Source of the DNA: Conchocele bisecta
Lineage: Eukaryota > Mollusca > Bivalvia > Lucinida > Thyasiridae
Direction: 5' to 3'
Assembly (NCBI GenBank): GCA_029237695.1
Contig: CM055265.1
Span: forward strand, 69,661,903-69,725,902
Length of the DNA: 64,000 nt
A model generated the notes under the pieces. It was not told where the DNA came from and made no database searches. It was given only the letters and a program-made list of their open reading frames with translations. Both the position numbers and the translations under genes were made by a program. Positions 10,861-23,294 of the stretch are shown piece by piece (position 1 is the first letter of the stretch; each line of letters opens with the position of its first letter).

Positions 10861-11423
10861 TAGTCTGTTTCACGAAAGCTGCCCAAATTGTACGGCCATT
10901 TAAACAATTCAAAAACAATATTTTTTTGATAATATTAAATTAAAGGAAAATTTAAGAATGAGCCTTTTTTTATTTCGTGAAATTTGGTCAAATATTGATT
11001 TTATTACGAAAAATTGATTTGTCTATGGGAATTTAACATGGGGGAAAATGTAGAGGAGTTGTGGGAGGAGTCAAAAAACGAAAAAGTTTGGAAATTGACT
11101 CCGAAACCTAGCTAGATAGCTTGGAAATGATCTAACTAAGAAAACAAAAGTTAAATTTTAAAAATCGTTCCAGTATTTCTGAAATTCTAAAAATTTCCCC
11201 ATGTTAAATCCCCATAGACATCTTCACTAGGTGAAGATGTCTGGGGATTTAACATGGGGAAATTTTGTTTTTGCAATAAAATCAATATTTGACCAAATTT
11301 CACGAAATAATAAAAAGGCTCATTCTTAAATTTTCCTTTAATTTAATATTATCGAAAACAATATGGTTTTTTAATTGTTTATATGGCCGTAAAATTTGGG
11401 CAGGTTTCGTGAAACAGACAGTA
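10861..11423. mobile_element. Family A fold-back element, full length
   Basis: Ends TAGTCTGTTTCACGAAAGCT and GGTTTCGTGAAACAGACAGTA; central hairpin of CATAGACATCTTCAC. It lies 393 bp upstream of the GST 5' exon. Confidence 0.85.
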
Positions 11424-11730
11424 GTTTCGGGCTCGCTCAAACAACACACATTTTTTCAATTTTTCCTAAGACTTATAATATTAGTATGTCTCTGGCAATT
11501 GACAAATGTCTTCGGTCTTCACAATATATTCGCGTCAGGCATATGCGTAGTTGCGAACAATAACTATTGAAATCTACTCCCGTACCGTCCGTACGGTACG
11601 AGAGTAGATTATAAGAGTTACTGTTCGCAACTACATGCAACATCTGCGTTTAGCATTTCGCGCTAGTTACAGGCAAATTATCTCTCAAAGACAATGCGAC
11701 AATTCTAATGTACTATTCAAAGAATAATTC

Positions 11731-12108
11731 TATAGAGGATATTCATATTTTTGCAACGAATATGGCATATATGTTCATCGAGTGGTGTGAAATGTCCTAA
11801 CGGCACTCGTGAAATAAGGACATTTCACACCACGAGATGAACATGTATGTCATATTCGTTGCAAAAATACTAATATTCTATTTATTATATACCGCTCCAT
11901 GGGAATTAGCAGTTTGTTAGACTGTATACGGTAATGAATGTGTATTTGTAGCCTATTTGCAGTCCGGCACTGCAGATGCGCGTTATGAATATAGATAGCG
12001 GAAGTAGTCGTATTTTCACCGGAAGTTGTTTAGTTCATCGATGAGAACATATGAATTTTATTTACATCGTATAACTATGTATTTCATGGGTAGGTATATA
12101 ATAAATAA
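11731..12108. mobile_element. Family P fold-back (ATGTTCATCGAGTGGTGTG)
   Basis: AATAGAGGATATTCATATTT and CGAGTGGTGTGAAATGTCCT pair with ACATTTCACACCACGAGATG; then TTCCATGGGAATTAGCAG-type body and ATGAATTTTATTTACATCG. Confidence 0.82.
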
Positions 12109-12348
12109 CAATATTTTGCCATTTGTGTTGGCTGCCATCCCTTATATGGCGCATAACAGGGTAATACATGAATCTCAACACTAGAGGGAAGTAGTTGGCG
12201 TGTCATTGCAATATACATGTACCCGTGTTTTGTCCAAATGCTTAAGTCCGAAAGGGGGAGATAATCCATGACCCGGGGTTAGAATAAAATCGAACTTATT
12301 TATGCGCATCTGCACACCATCCATATATTACGAAAGTCACGTATCAAA

Positions 12349-12536
12349 TATGTGGCCGTGACAGGAGAAATTGGGTTTATGGGATTTGTGGCCAGTGTAG
12401 ATCTGCGCCATTTCATTAATAAAATAGTGGCTTCTAACAAGCATTACAGATCGGGCTACAGGAATGTGCTATTTGATCAGGAGCTACACAAGTCACAAAT
12501 CCCATAAGCCCCATTTCTCCAGTAACAGCCACATAT
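12349..12536. mobile_element. Family H repeat (GATCAGGAGCTACAC type)
   Basis: Ends ATGTGGCCGTGACAGGAGAA and CTCCAGTAACAGCCACAT are inverted relatives. The centre, usually ATCCTGATCAGCCTGTGCAT, is deleted. Confidence 0.8.
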
Positions 12537-12680
12537 GACGTTTCTGGCTATTATAGTTTACCACTTTTACATCGTACAATGCAACACTGCGAAATACTAG
12601 GCCGACTAGTAAGTCCAAATGGTGGAGATAATACAATTAAGGGTCGCTGCGGCATGCCGACAGTCATAACTTATCCCAGA

Positions 12681-12987
12681 GCAGGGGCGGATCTGGAGGG
12701 GTGGTTCCGGGGTTGCACCCCCCCCCCACCCCCCGTTCAGCCACGGAGTTTACATAGATCACAGTTTACCACCAGTTGGAGTCTGAATTTAAATGCCGTA
12801 AAACACAGGAAAGTGCATTTCGAAGAGCTCGAAAGTAGAACAACCCCCTAGTTGCGAACGGTAATGCAATTACTCCCGTACCCTCCGTAGCTAGCTACGG
12901 ACGGTACGTGAGTAGATTGCAAGAGTTACCTTCGCAACTAGACAACCCCCCCCCCCCCCCGTTCCACAAATACTGGATCCGTCCCTG
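12681..12987. mobile_element. Family O element, second copy
   Basis: GCAGGGGCGGATCTGGAGGG to AATACTGGATCCGTCCCTGC, with an extra TCCGTAGCTAGCTACGGA palindrome. A right-half scrap is at 11547-11632. Confidence 0.8.
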
Positions 12988-12989
12988 CA

Positions 12990-13456
12990 GAGGATACAAC
13001 ACATGCTGATTAATAACCCATTACCTGTTGAGGCTATACATTATTTTCTCATGAAAACATGAACAAATAATTATCTTATTATGCACAGAAAACATGTGCT
13101 GTTACCACGCATTTGAACCGTCTCGTCGATTGCTCACAACAGAGACATATTATAGATCCTATAAATCCCTGGTCACAACATTTACGTTTGAGAAGGAAGA
13201 AAAACAGGGAAATTTATAACAATTTGTTACGTTCATACCCCGTATATATAGGTGTAGGCTATTCAAACTGAAATGTGATTAAATGGTTAAATATAGAAGT
13301 AACAGTAGTAACGTTTGTGAAGACTATAGATCTAGATATCGTTTTGTAAAGATAGCACCTAAAACAACACTGACTATAGGTAACAGCATGTTGAAGTCGC
13401 CCCTTCCTCCCAGCCCACCTCCCCACACAATAGGAGCGGTTCCACTCGATTTAAGT
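12990..13456. other. No gene seen
   Basis: AT-rich, low-repeat sequence. Contains GTTACCACGCATTTGAACCG, which resembles intronic sequence at 46410; no exon pattern found. Confidence 0.4.
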
Positions 13457-13458
13457 TC

Positions 13459-13746
13459 AGTAGCTGATTTCACCAGCATTGCAAAGTATACTTATCTAGC
13501 AAAGTATACTTTAAGGGAGCAATCATTTTTCCCCAAAATGCATGATTTCATATATAACTCGATCACCATTGCATATATTTGATGCAGAATTATTATACTG
13601 AATGTATTACATTATCACAGCCATTTTATAATATAATAAAGTCAGTATAATAAAAATTAATAAATTTATCCTTAAATTGAAAATTTCTCCCTCAAAGTAT
13701 ACTTTGCTAGATAAGTATACTTTGCAATTTTGATGAAATCGGCTAC
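13459..13746. mobile_element. Family B MITE (AAGTATACTTT-rich fold-back)
   Basis: It starts TAGCTGATTTCACC and ends GATGAAATCGGCTACTG, with inverted copies of GCAAAGTATACTTATCTAGC near both ends and a central AATGTATTACATTATCACAG stem. Confidence 0.85.
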
Positions 13747-13889
13747 TGATCATGATCTGCATGGTTCGCCATCCCATTAATGAAACACCCGTTATGCATC
13801 TAGCAAGTGATATAGTGTTAGCATGCTGCATGAGTGTGCTATTTGATAAGGAGCTACGCACTGGACAGAAATTCATACGCCCCATTTCC

Positions 13890-14310
13890 AAGGTGCATGA
13901 TCACGTGGTTATAACAACAACAGCAGTGGCTGAAAGTGGGGAAACATTGAAAGGATTATTTTATATTTTCCTTAATATGAAACGGATTTTGATGAAATAT
14001 AGCGCAGCAAACGCGTCTTCATGGGCTGCATTTGGTGGTCCAAGGAGTTTGGCACAGACTATGTCGTTTTTGCGAAGAATAGATTTCCGTGGGAGACACG
14101 GAAATCGATTCTTCGCAAAAACGACATAAGTTTGGGCGAAAATACAGAGACCACCAAATGCAGCTTAACAAGACGCGTTTGATGCGCCATAATTCATCAA
14201 AATCCGTTACGTAATAAGGACACTATAAAAGAATACGAACTTTGAATCAGATGGATTCTGGAAATTTCAGTACTTGTTGTTGTTGTTAGTACCACGTGAT
14301 CACCCACCTT
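13890..14310. mobile_element. Family G fold-back element, inverted arrangement
   Basis: Ends AAGGTGCATGATCACGTGGT and CCACGTGATCACCCACCTT. Relative to the 5893 and 9796 copies the interior is reversed. Confidence 0.85.
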
Positions 14311-14645
14311 GATTTCTCCAGTCTTAGACACAATTGTAAACGAGACAAACATGTCATCATGATGAGGCGGCCCGCCTGAATCGGCGCCTGCGTACACCAT
14401 CGGCAAGCATCATCTACACAGAAGCGTCGGAAACATCATAAGAATTAGATTGGTTATGCGAAGATATGGCACCTCACTAAAAGTGTATGTTTTTACCACT
14501 CAGTAGAACGGGTCAACTGCGTGGTAGCAACATAATAGTTTGCTTATAAATGCAGAATTTGTTTTAGAATGTGTGCATAGTCTGATATTACAGAGCCCCG
14601 TAGGGGCAACACATTTGTGCGCGCGCAGCTGGGCGCTAAAAAATT

Positions 14646-14745
14646 CGTTGGAACGAATTGTTAATTCGTGGGAACGAATTGTTAAATTGAGGGAACGAAT
14701 TGTTATTTTGTGGGAACGAATTGTTATTTCGTGGGAACGAATTAA
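14646..14745. repeat. 21 bp tandem repeat, 5 copies
   Basis: Units GGGAACGAATTGTTATTTCGT with small changes. It lies between inverted GAGCCCCG / CGGGGCTC. Confidence 0.85.
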
Positions 14746-14810
14746 TAAAAAATTACACGTCCACTGCGGGGCTCCGTGTGATATAGATCTAGGCTATTAT
14801 TGAACGATAT

Positions 14811-15119
14811 CTGTAGCCGATTTCACCAACATTGCAAAGTATACTTTTCCAGCAAAGTATACTTTGAGGGAGAAATTTTCAATTTTAGGATAAATTTATT
14901 AATTTTTATTATACTGAATTTTTTACATTATCACAGCCAAAATGGCTGTGATAATGTAAAAAAATCAGTATAATAATTCTGCATACTTGTAATCATCAAA
15001 TATATGCAGTCGTTAGTTCTATATGAAATAATGCATTTCATGAAAAATAAATGATTACTCCCTCAAAGTATACTTTGCTAGAAAAGTATACTTTGCAATT
15101 TTGATGAAATAGGATACAG
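14811..15119. mobile_element. Family B MITE, full length
   Basis: Ends CTGTAGCCGATTTCACCAAC and GATGAAATAGGATACAG. The central stem is TTACATTATCACAGCCA with its inverse. Confidence 0.88.
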
Positions 15120-15300
15120 ATCTAGCTGACATGAAGAACAAAACCGAAAATGCATGCCCAAGTCAACAGTATGGGAAATATATTGTTTATGATCATACTA
15201 ATTACATTACTGACCTTTTTATATATGAATTCTAAATATTTAAAAAAAAAATCATAGTTTTGTCAAAAGTATTCGTCCGGAATAGCCAGACCTGCCGGAC

Positions 15301-15574
15301 CTGTAGCCTATTTCAACAACATTGCAAAGTATACTTTCCTAGCAAAGTATACTTTGAGGGAGAAATTTTCAATTTTAAGATAAATGTATTAATTTGTATT
15401 ATACTGAATTTATTACATTATCACACAAATAATTTTGCATAGTTTTAATCATCAAATATATGCAATCATTAGCTATATATGAAATAATGCATTTCGGAAA
15501 AATCAATGATTACTCCCTCAAAGTATACTTTGCTAGATAAGTATACTTTGCAATTTTGATGAAATCGGCTACTG
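15301..15574. mobile_element. Family B MITE with one arm shortened at the centre
   Basis: Ends CTGTAGCCTATTTCAACAAC and GATGAAATCGGCTACTG; the second half of the central stem is deleted. Confidence 0.85.
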
Positions 15575-17245
15575 ATCCGACATCCTTGCACCGATACAAT
15601 CGAGGTGCGAATTTCATCAATACTGATGAGGGGACGGGAACACGAGATGAAGTCGTATTTCCGAATTATTGTGAGCTGAGTGACCATGCAAGTTAATCTA
15701 CACAGGGTCATTTACACAACACGATCACATCCATTTTTGTCATGGCGCATCACGTCTTCAGCAGGTGCCCGCTGATTCAAGTGTTCCCGCGACCAGAGTT
15801 ACTCCCCATGCTCATTAACTTCCTGTAACGTTTGGCGCTTACAGCCATCTTGACTAAAACGAGAAACCGCCGACTCTTCCTCGATATTTACCAAGAAAAT
15901 TGGGTAAAATAAAAACTAGTCAATAAATACAGTGTCGTGTTTGAATTGTCCAATGTTTAATGTACCTTATTAACGTGTATTTTGCTCATGAACTGACCCA
16001 GTTTCTGTGAAAACGGTGTGCATGCGCCGAAGAGATCGGGAACATGCTGGCAAAATTGGTAGAAGCTTGATGATGCTCCATGTCGAATGAGCGCGTTTCT
16101 GATCGCGACTTTCGGTTCCAGAAATAAAGTTAACATGCATGTGTCTGATTACCTTCTACTCGCATTACTGTGTCAGCAGCAATGCATTTGTTAACTATTG
16201 CTCTGTTTACTGCAAAACAAATATGGACGCCATGACAGTGAGTCAAGGTTGGCATACCAAAATCAAAGGGAAATAATCAGTGACCTGCGTGGGTGGGGTA
16301 ACATTTATTATCTTAGCCACTATTTCTGGAAGTCGGACTTCCTCCATTTCGTTCACCTGACGGCTATATTTGTTGAGTAGTGCAGATGGAAATATGACCC
16401 GTTTCCTATATAATTTAATAATTTTTTAAGTTTTAACACGTCGAGCAACTAAATTACTAGTTCTGAGTATGGTCGTGACGCCAGTTTTCGGGTAGTCGGA
16501 GTTTTCGGGGTATTCACTTATTTTGTAATTTGTAGACCGGTGTGCAGCCGCGATGTGCTTTTCGTCAGGTGATTAAAATAAGCATGACATAATGCCAGCA
16601 AATCCAGTGTTTGGACTAAATACTGGTAATTTTTGCCATTTAGGTCATTTTGTTCACGAACCTACCGTGATTTTCGTGATTTTCTGTGTCCGCCATTAAT
16701 CTGCTCTTTAATATTGTTAAAATCATAATCAATGGAAACGTTTCAAATTTTCCTTCACTGTGCCTCATTCATCTGCGAGATTATCTTATAGCCAATGAAT
16801 ACTCGGGACGAATTAGCAAATTTATTGACACTTTCGAAACATACCCCGAAAACTCTAACCATAAGTCAATATTCAAGATGGCCGACTCATGTGTTGTTAA
16901 ACGCGCTTACGCAAATTTTAATCTAACAACAATCTTATTTTGAAGGCAAGAAACATTGAAAGAAATGTTTATCATTCTATTGAACTGACACTTTAGCTCA
17001 TATGTTATGTTTTATATAACCCGCTAGTTGATGAACTTGTTAATACCCCGAAAACAAGACCCACCATCATACTGTCATTTCGGCTAATGCGCAATTCACG
17101 TCAAATTTAGCCTTGCGTGCGTCATAATAAAATATGTGGATTTTGGAATAAACAAGCTGATTAATTGCTACACTGTGGCACGATTTTATCACATTCCGAT
17201 AGTTTGGTTAAACATTATTCCGATTATAGTAAAAATGTGTAAAAT
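15575..17245. other. Unassigned low-repeat DNA
   Basis: The longest stretch without recognised elements. It has no convincing ORF, exon or RNA gene on either strand. A GC-richer patch at 15730-15860 (CGCGACCAGAGTTACTCCCC) could be a 5' UTR or promoter of an unseen gene, but nothing supports it. Confidence 0.4.
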
Positions 17246-17645
17246 CCTCAGACCCTGTTGATGGAATAGCTGTCTTATTTACTAAATTAACTGTTCAACT
17301 AAGAAACTGATCTGTCGTGATGTCACTGCCACTGGATAGTTCTGCTTCAAGTTTAATACCAATTTTGCTGGTCAAGTATGCTGCTCGCCATTTTCTTTAC
17401 ACTACCAGATGCGCAGCATTAGCAGAAACAACTATGACATTGCAAACACGCATGTGATGTCATACATCATACAATTTACGTCACTTACTGACGTCAGAAC
17501 ATTATGACATTTTACCTGCACAGACGTCTTTGAACTGCGTTGAATATTCAGGAAAATTTGACTAAATATGGGGATGGTAATGACATATAAATTTCTTTGG
17601 AAAGCCTTAGGTGCGCAGAATTAGCCGAAACCATTGTACATAACT
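17246..17645. repeat. Duplicated segment, copy 1
   Basis: AGCTGTCTTATTTACTAAAT through TAGGTGCGCAGAATTAGCCG also occurs at 21278. Both copies keep order and orientation, with small indels. Confidence 0.85.
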
Positions 17646-17920
17646 CTAATTACATTTCATTACACTGCATTACATAAGAGTTACAACGGAGTAGTCTTTC
17701 CAAATGTGCGTTTGAAGCGTTCTTTGTTTACTATCTACTTCGCGGAGAGTGATCTAAGAATTTTGCGAATACACACTTTGTAAGGTATGGTTATTGTAAT
17801 ATTTTTGTGTCGTATTGTAAAATTGTCTTTCAATAACAATATACCAAAGCATGAAAGTCAAAACCCTGCAGGTTTTTTCTATATCTTAGTGCGCGAAATG
17901 TAAATACTATTATGCACATT

Positions 17921-20877
17921 TTTAGCCAGGTTTTTTGGAAAAAAATCCAGGCTATTGGATTGGCGAAAGCCGGGCGGGCGGCAGGCGGCGTCCACAATCA
18001 ATGTTAAGTTTTCGTGTTTGAGTCCATTTCTTTGTTACTGTACCACCTAGGACCACCAAACTTTCACAGCTTCATAATCAAGGGGTGCCCACCACATATC
18101 ACTATCCAACATGTTACTTTTTTGTCGCGCCCGCTTGCGGAAAGCGCGATGTAGTCGGCCGTTTGGCGTATGTACGTACGTATGTACGTGTGTCCGGTTA
18201 AAGTTTTTGGTTAAGCTGTAAGGTTAAGTTTTTTGGTTAAAGTTTTTGGTTAAGTTCTTTGGTTAAAGTTTTTGGTTAAGTTTTTTGGTTAAGTTTTTCG
18301 TTATACTATATCTCTGCAACTGCTTTGCCCATTACCTTGAAACTTCACATGGGTGTTTATCATCATCTATATTTTCATTCTACCCATCTCCCGTGCGGCC
18401 CCTGTGCCCAATGTCAAGGTCAAATTACTTTGAAGTTTTTGGTTAAGTTTTTTGGTTAAAGTTTTTGGTTAAGTTTTTTGGTTAAAGTTTTTCGTTATAC
18501 TATATCTCTGCAACTGCTTTGCCCATTACCTTGAAACTTCATATGGGTGTTTATCATTATCTATATTTTCATTCTACCCCCCTCCCGTGCGGCCCCTGTG
18601 CCCAATGTCCAGGTCAAATTACTTTGAAGTTTTTGGTTAAGTTCTTTGGTTAAAGTTTTTGGTTGACTTTTTTGGTTAAGTTTTTTGGTTAAAGTTTTTG
18701 GTTAAGTTTCTTGGTTAAAGTTTTTCGTTATACTATATCTCTGCAACTGCTTTGCCCATTACCTTCAAACTTCACATGGGTGTTTATCATCATCTATATT
18801 TTCATTCTACCCCCCTCCCGTGCGGCCCCTGTGCCCAATGTCAAGGTCAAATTACTTTGAAGTTTTAGGTTAAGTTGTTTGGTTAAGTTTTTTGGTTAAA
18901 GTTTTTCCCCTGTGCTCAATGTCAAGGTCAAATTACTTTGAAGTTTTTGGTTAAGTTTTTTGGTTAAAGTTTTTCGTTATACTATATCTCTGCAACTGCT
19001 TTGCCCATTACCTTGAAACTTCACATGGGTGTTTATCATCATCTATATTTTCATTCTACCCCCCTCCCGTGCGGCCCCTGTGCCCAATGTCAAGGTCAAA
19101 TTACTTTGAAGTTTTTGGTTAATGTTTTTGTCGCGCCCTCTTGCGGAAAGCGTGATATAGTCGGCACTTTGGCGTACGTACGTGTGTCCAGTTAAACTTT
19201 TTGGTTAAAGTTTTTCGTTATACTATATCTCTTTTTTTTAGTGTCCATGCCTCGCCACAAGGCGCGACATGCAGGCCGCGGCCATCTGGTTTTTAACTTG
19301 ACCCATTTTTTCCGCGCAATCGACTTAGCCATTTTCAATGTTAAGTTTTCACGTTTTCAATGTTAAGTTTTCGTGTTTGAGTCCATTTCTTTGGTACTGT
19401 ACCACCTAGGACCACCAAACTTTCACAGCTTCATAATCAAGGGGTGCCCACCACATATCACTATCCAACATGTTACTTTTTTTTTAACTTGACCCATTTT
19501 TTCCGCGCAATCGACGTAGCCATTTTCAATGTTAAGTTTTCGCGTTTTCAATGTTAAGTTTTCGTGTTTAAGTCCATTTCTTTGGTACTGTACCACCTAG
19601 GACCACCAAACTTTCACAGCTTCATAATCAAGGGGTGCCCACCACATATCACTATCCAACATGTTACCTTTTTTTTAACTTGACCCATTTTTTCCGCACA
19701 GTCGACTTAGCCATTTTCAATGTTAACTTTTCGCGTTTACAATGTTAACTTACCTACCACATACAACTATCCAACATGTGACCATTTTTTTACATTACAA
19801 TCACCTATTATTTCTACGTAATTGACTTTGGTTAAAACTTTTTTGTTATACTATATCTCTGCAACTGCTTCGCCCATTACCTTGAAACTTAACATGGGTG
19901 TTTATCATCGTCCATATTTTCACTCTAACCCCCAACCGTGCGGCCCCTGTGCGCAATGTCAAGGTCAAATTACTTTGAATTTATTTGTTTAAGTTTTTTC
20001 GTGTACTATATCTCTGCAACTGCTTCACCCATTACCTTGATACTTCACATGGGTGTTTATCATCATTGTCGCACCCGCTTGCGGAAAGCGCGATATCGTC
20101 GGCATTTTGGCATACGTCCGTGTGTCCGGTTAAAGTTTTTTCGTTAAAGTTTTTCCATCTACTATATCTATTTTTTTAGTGTCCATACCTCGCCCCAAGG
20201 CGCGACATGCAGGCCACGGCCATCTAGTCTACAAAAAGTGGGTATAATTATGTTATCCAAGTGTCCATGCTTGGAAAAAACCTGGCCTTTGTGGCTTTGC
20301 CTCGTTTCTTGTTTTACCTTCACCTATTATTTCTACGTAATTGACCTAGCCATTTTCAACGTACGTCTGGTTAAAGTTTTTTGCTTAAAACTTTTTCGTT
20401 ATACTATATCTCTGCAACTGCTTCGCCCATTACCTTGAAACTTCACATGGGTGTTTATCATCATCCATATTTTCATTCTACCCCCCAACCGTACTGCCCC
20501 TGTGCCCAATGTCAAGGTCAAATTACTTTGAATTATTTTGTTAAAGTTTTTTCGTGTACTATATCTCTGCAACTGCTTCACCCAATACCTTGATACTTCA
20601 CATGGGTGTTTATCATTATTGTCGCACCCGCTTGCGGAAAGCGCGATATCGTCGGCATTTTGGCATATGTCCGTCCGTACGTCCGTGTGTCCGGTTAAAG
20701 TTTTTTCGTTAAAGTTTTTCCATCTACTATATCTATTTTTTTAGTGTCCATACCTCGCCCCAAGGCGCGACATGCAGGCCACGGCCATCTAGTCTACAAA
20801 AAGTGCGTATAATTATGTTATCCAAGTGTCTATGCTTGGGTAAAACCTGGCCTTCGTGGCTTTGCCTCGTTTCTTGT
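17921..20877. mobile_element. Family C composite element with 250 bp tandem core
   Basis: It starts TTAGCCAGGTTTTTTGGAAA, TCCAGGCTATTGGATTGGCG and ends CGTGGCTTTGCCTCGTTTC (also at 20278-20310). The core repeats TTCGTTATACTATATCTCTG, ATTACCTTGAAACTTCACAT, CATGGGTGTTTATCATCATC and GTGCCCAATGTCAAGGTCA at least seven times. TTTTTGGTTAAGTTTTTTGG runs separate units. A second element type (TGTCGCGCCCGCTTGCGGAA) is mixed in. No ORF of note; a Helitron-like non-autonomous element is my guess. Confidence 0.7.
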
Positions 20878-20879
20878 TA

Positions 20880-21277
20880 CTGTGTAGCGTGGTGTAGCGA
20901 TATAGTACAACCTGTTGCCTATAAAGCGGAAAATGTGCAGCTACTAAATTACAATCGCTAAATGAAATTTAAATGCAGATTTATAATGTTAAATGGTCAT
21001 TAAAAAATATTCTTATCACCATTTAGTATTTTCGTAGTTCTAAATGTGAAATATTCTGACATATAAAGAATTTATTTTAGAGCAAAATGTATCGACTTAC
21101 CCCCAAACATATCGGGTAACGTGACTAGTGATACGTCACGCCGACTTCCAGAATGTATTATTATGAAAGTCAACCAATAACATGTTAGAAGCATGTACAA
21201 TGTACATCACTACAACATCATACCTAATCATACATGTACTGTCATTTTGGCTAATTCGGCACATCGGCTGACCCTGC
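20880..21277. other. No gene seen
   Basis: AT-rich sequence between the family C element and the second copy of the duplicated segment. Confidence 0.4.
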
Positions 21278-21645
21278 TTATGGCTTATAGCTGTCTTATT
21301 TACTAAATTAACTGTTCAACTAAAAAACTAACCTGTCATGATGTCACTGGATAGTTCTGCTTCAAGTTTAGTACCAATTTTGCTATGCTGTTCACCATTT
21401 TGTTTACCCTACCAGATGCGCAGCATTAGCAGAAACAAATGTGACGTTGCAAACACACACGTGATGTCATACATCACACAATTTACGTCACTTACTGACG
21501 TCGGAATGTTATGGCATTTTAGCTGCACAGATGTCTTTGAACTGCGTTGAATATTCAGGAAATTGTTACTGAATATGGGGGTGTTAATGACATATAAATT
21601 TGTTTGGAAAACCTTAGGTGTGCAGAATTAGCTGACACCATTGTA
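21278..21645. repeat. Duplicated segment, copy 2
   Basis: Matches 17246-17645 with several indels (for instance CTGCCACTGG against CTGG). The two copies flank the family C element. Confidence 0.85.
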
Positions 21646-21977
21646 TAAATGTTTTCGCTAAACAAATAACCAATTACTGTTAATTTAGATGATTTCTTTT
21701 GTAATAATCATTTCCTGATATGATGGACTACTTTTAAGCAAGATTAATGTTGCATTTTAGCCATTTTCTCGAATAGGTGCAAAAATCGCTTGCTGGTATT
21801 GCATTGATCACTTAATCGTGCAAGGTAGCGAGATGCGCAAGCGTCAACTGGTATTCAATGTGCAAGGTAACCCGCTGCGGATGTGTCAACTTAATCCTAA
21901 ATCCTACCATGTAATCATAACACGTGATAGGCTCACCGACTCGCAGCCCAGAAGGAATATAGTTTCAGACGGGCAAT

Positions 21978-22660
21978 ATGATATGGAAGGGGATATCCGC
22001 CACTCATTGCATGCTGCTTCATGACAATGCAGTCGACCATTGTTACATGTCATCCTGCACTGCGGCTACTCGTTACTGCTTAATGACAACTCCATCGTGC
22101 ATTATTACATTTCACATTGCATACCTCGATTGGCTATTTCACATTGTTACATGTCATCCTGCATCTTGGCTATACAATACTGCTTAATGACAACTCCATC
22201 TTGCATTATTACATTGCATATTGCATACCTCGATTGGCTATTTCACATTGTTACATGCCATATTCTGCCATGTGTCATTCTGCTTGCTGCTTGCTGGGAT
22301 GCATATATGACTATATGGATTCCGCCGAATGACGCATGCAAGCACGCAGAATGGCCCATGTCAAAATATGAAATTGCCGAATGAGGGATGCCAGCATCGC
22401 AGTAAGCAGTAGGCCGAATGAAACTTGGCAAAATGTGCAACGCCCTCTGTTGTCATAATGGGAACGCTTCCATTATGACGCCAGGTGGCGCTCCAAAATA
22501 AGTACAGTAGACGTTTTTTCTTGAGGTATTTTGTCACTGTGCCACCGTGGACATAATGTATTTAAAGTGGTCGATCACCGCGGGCATAGTCTACCTGTCC
22601 CCCGCGATCACTGTTTCAGGCAGTGGGATCGCGGTGACAGCATCCTCGGTCACTGTGATC
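21978..22660. repeat. Left arm of a 3.4 kb inverted repeat
   Basis: From ATATGGAAGGGGATATCCGC to GACAGCATCCTCGGTCACTG. It contains two units of about 105 bp with ATTGTTACATGTCATCCTGC and CATACCTCGATTGGCTATTT. Confidence 0.88.
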
Positions 22661-22689
22661 ACTGTACGGTCACTGTCGCAACCCCGCCC

Positions 22690-23204
22690 CCCCCCCACCC
22701 AACCCCCGGCGTACGGGCCTGTCGTAACCTGTGTCGGCTATCGTATTATTTTTGAGCGGCTGACGGGGACGAGTTGGTCGAAGGGCGAAACGGAGGCCAG
22801 TCATTAAATTAACGAATAACGGGGACCGATACGATTTCTAATTACTTCTATTAAGGTAATAATCACACTTTCCATTTACTCATCTGTTGACAATGGATAC
22901 TTATGTCCGTATTTACATGTAGTTACTAATGAAGAGTACCTGCTAATTATAGTTCGTGTTAAAAAAATAAATAATTAGACCGATGGTGTTCAATCTCCCG
23001 AAATTGTCACAGGTAAGCCGCTAAATGATAAAGACGGGATTATTTCCTTTGTGGCCAGAATGGATTAAGTCGCCTTTATTCGCAATTCAATCAATCAACC
23101 AAGTTAAGAAAATATATATACCATTCATGCCCGTAACCAGACCTGTTTGAATGGGGGGGGGGTGTCGTTTCGAAGGCCCAATGGGCCTGAGGTATCTAGG
23201 GAGT
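22690..23204. other. Inverted-repeat spacer, left part
   Basis: A C-rich scrap (CCCCCGGCGTACGGGCCTG) like the end of the 7025 element, then unassigned AT-rich sequence. Confidence 0.45.
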
Positions 23205-23294
23205 CTAAAAAAGTGGACCTCGAGGCTAGAAAGTGGACCTCGAGGCTGGCTAAAAAAGTGGACATTGAGGCTGGTCGGGGTGGGGGGGGGGGCA

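Noticed and set aside
21818..22384. Small proteins in the inverted-repeat arm (MLHVILHCGYSLLLNDNSIV)
   Set aside because: The same peptides arise from both arms and from the 105 bp units, so they are repeat translations.
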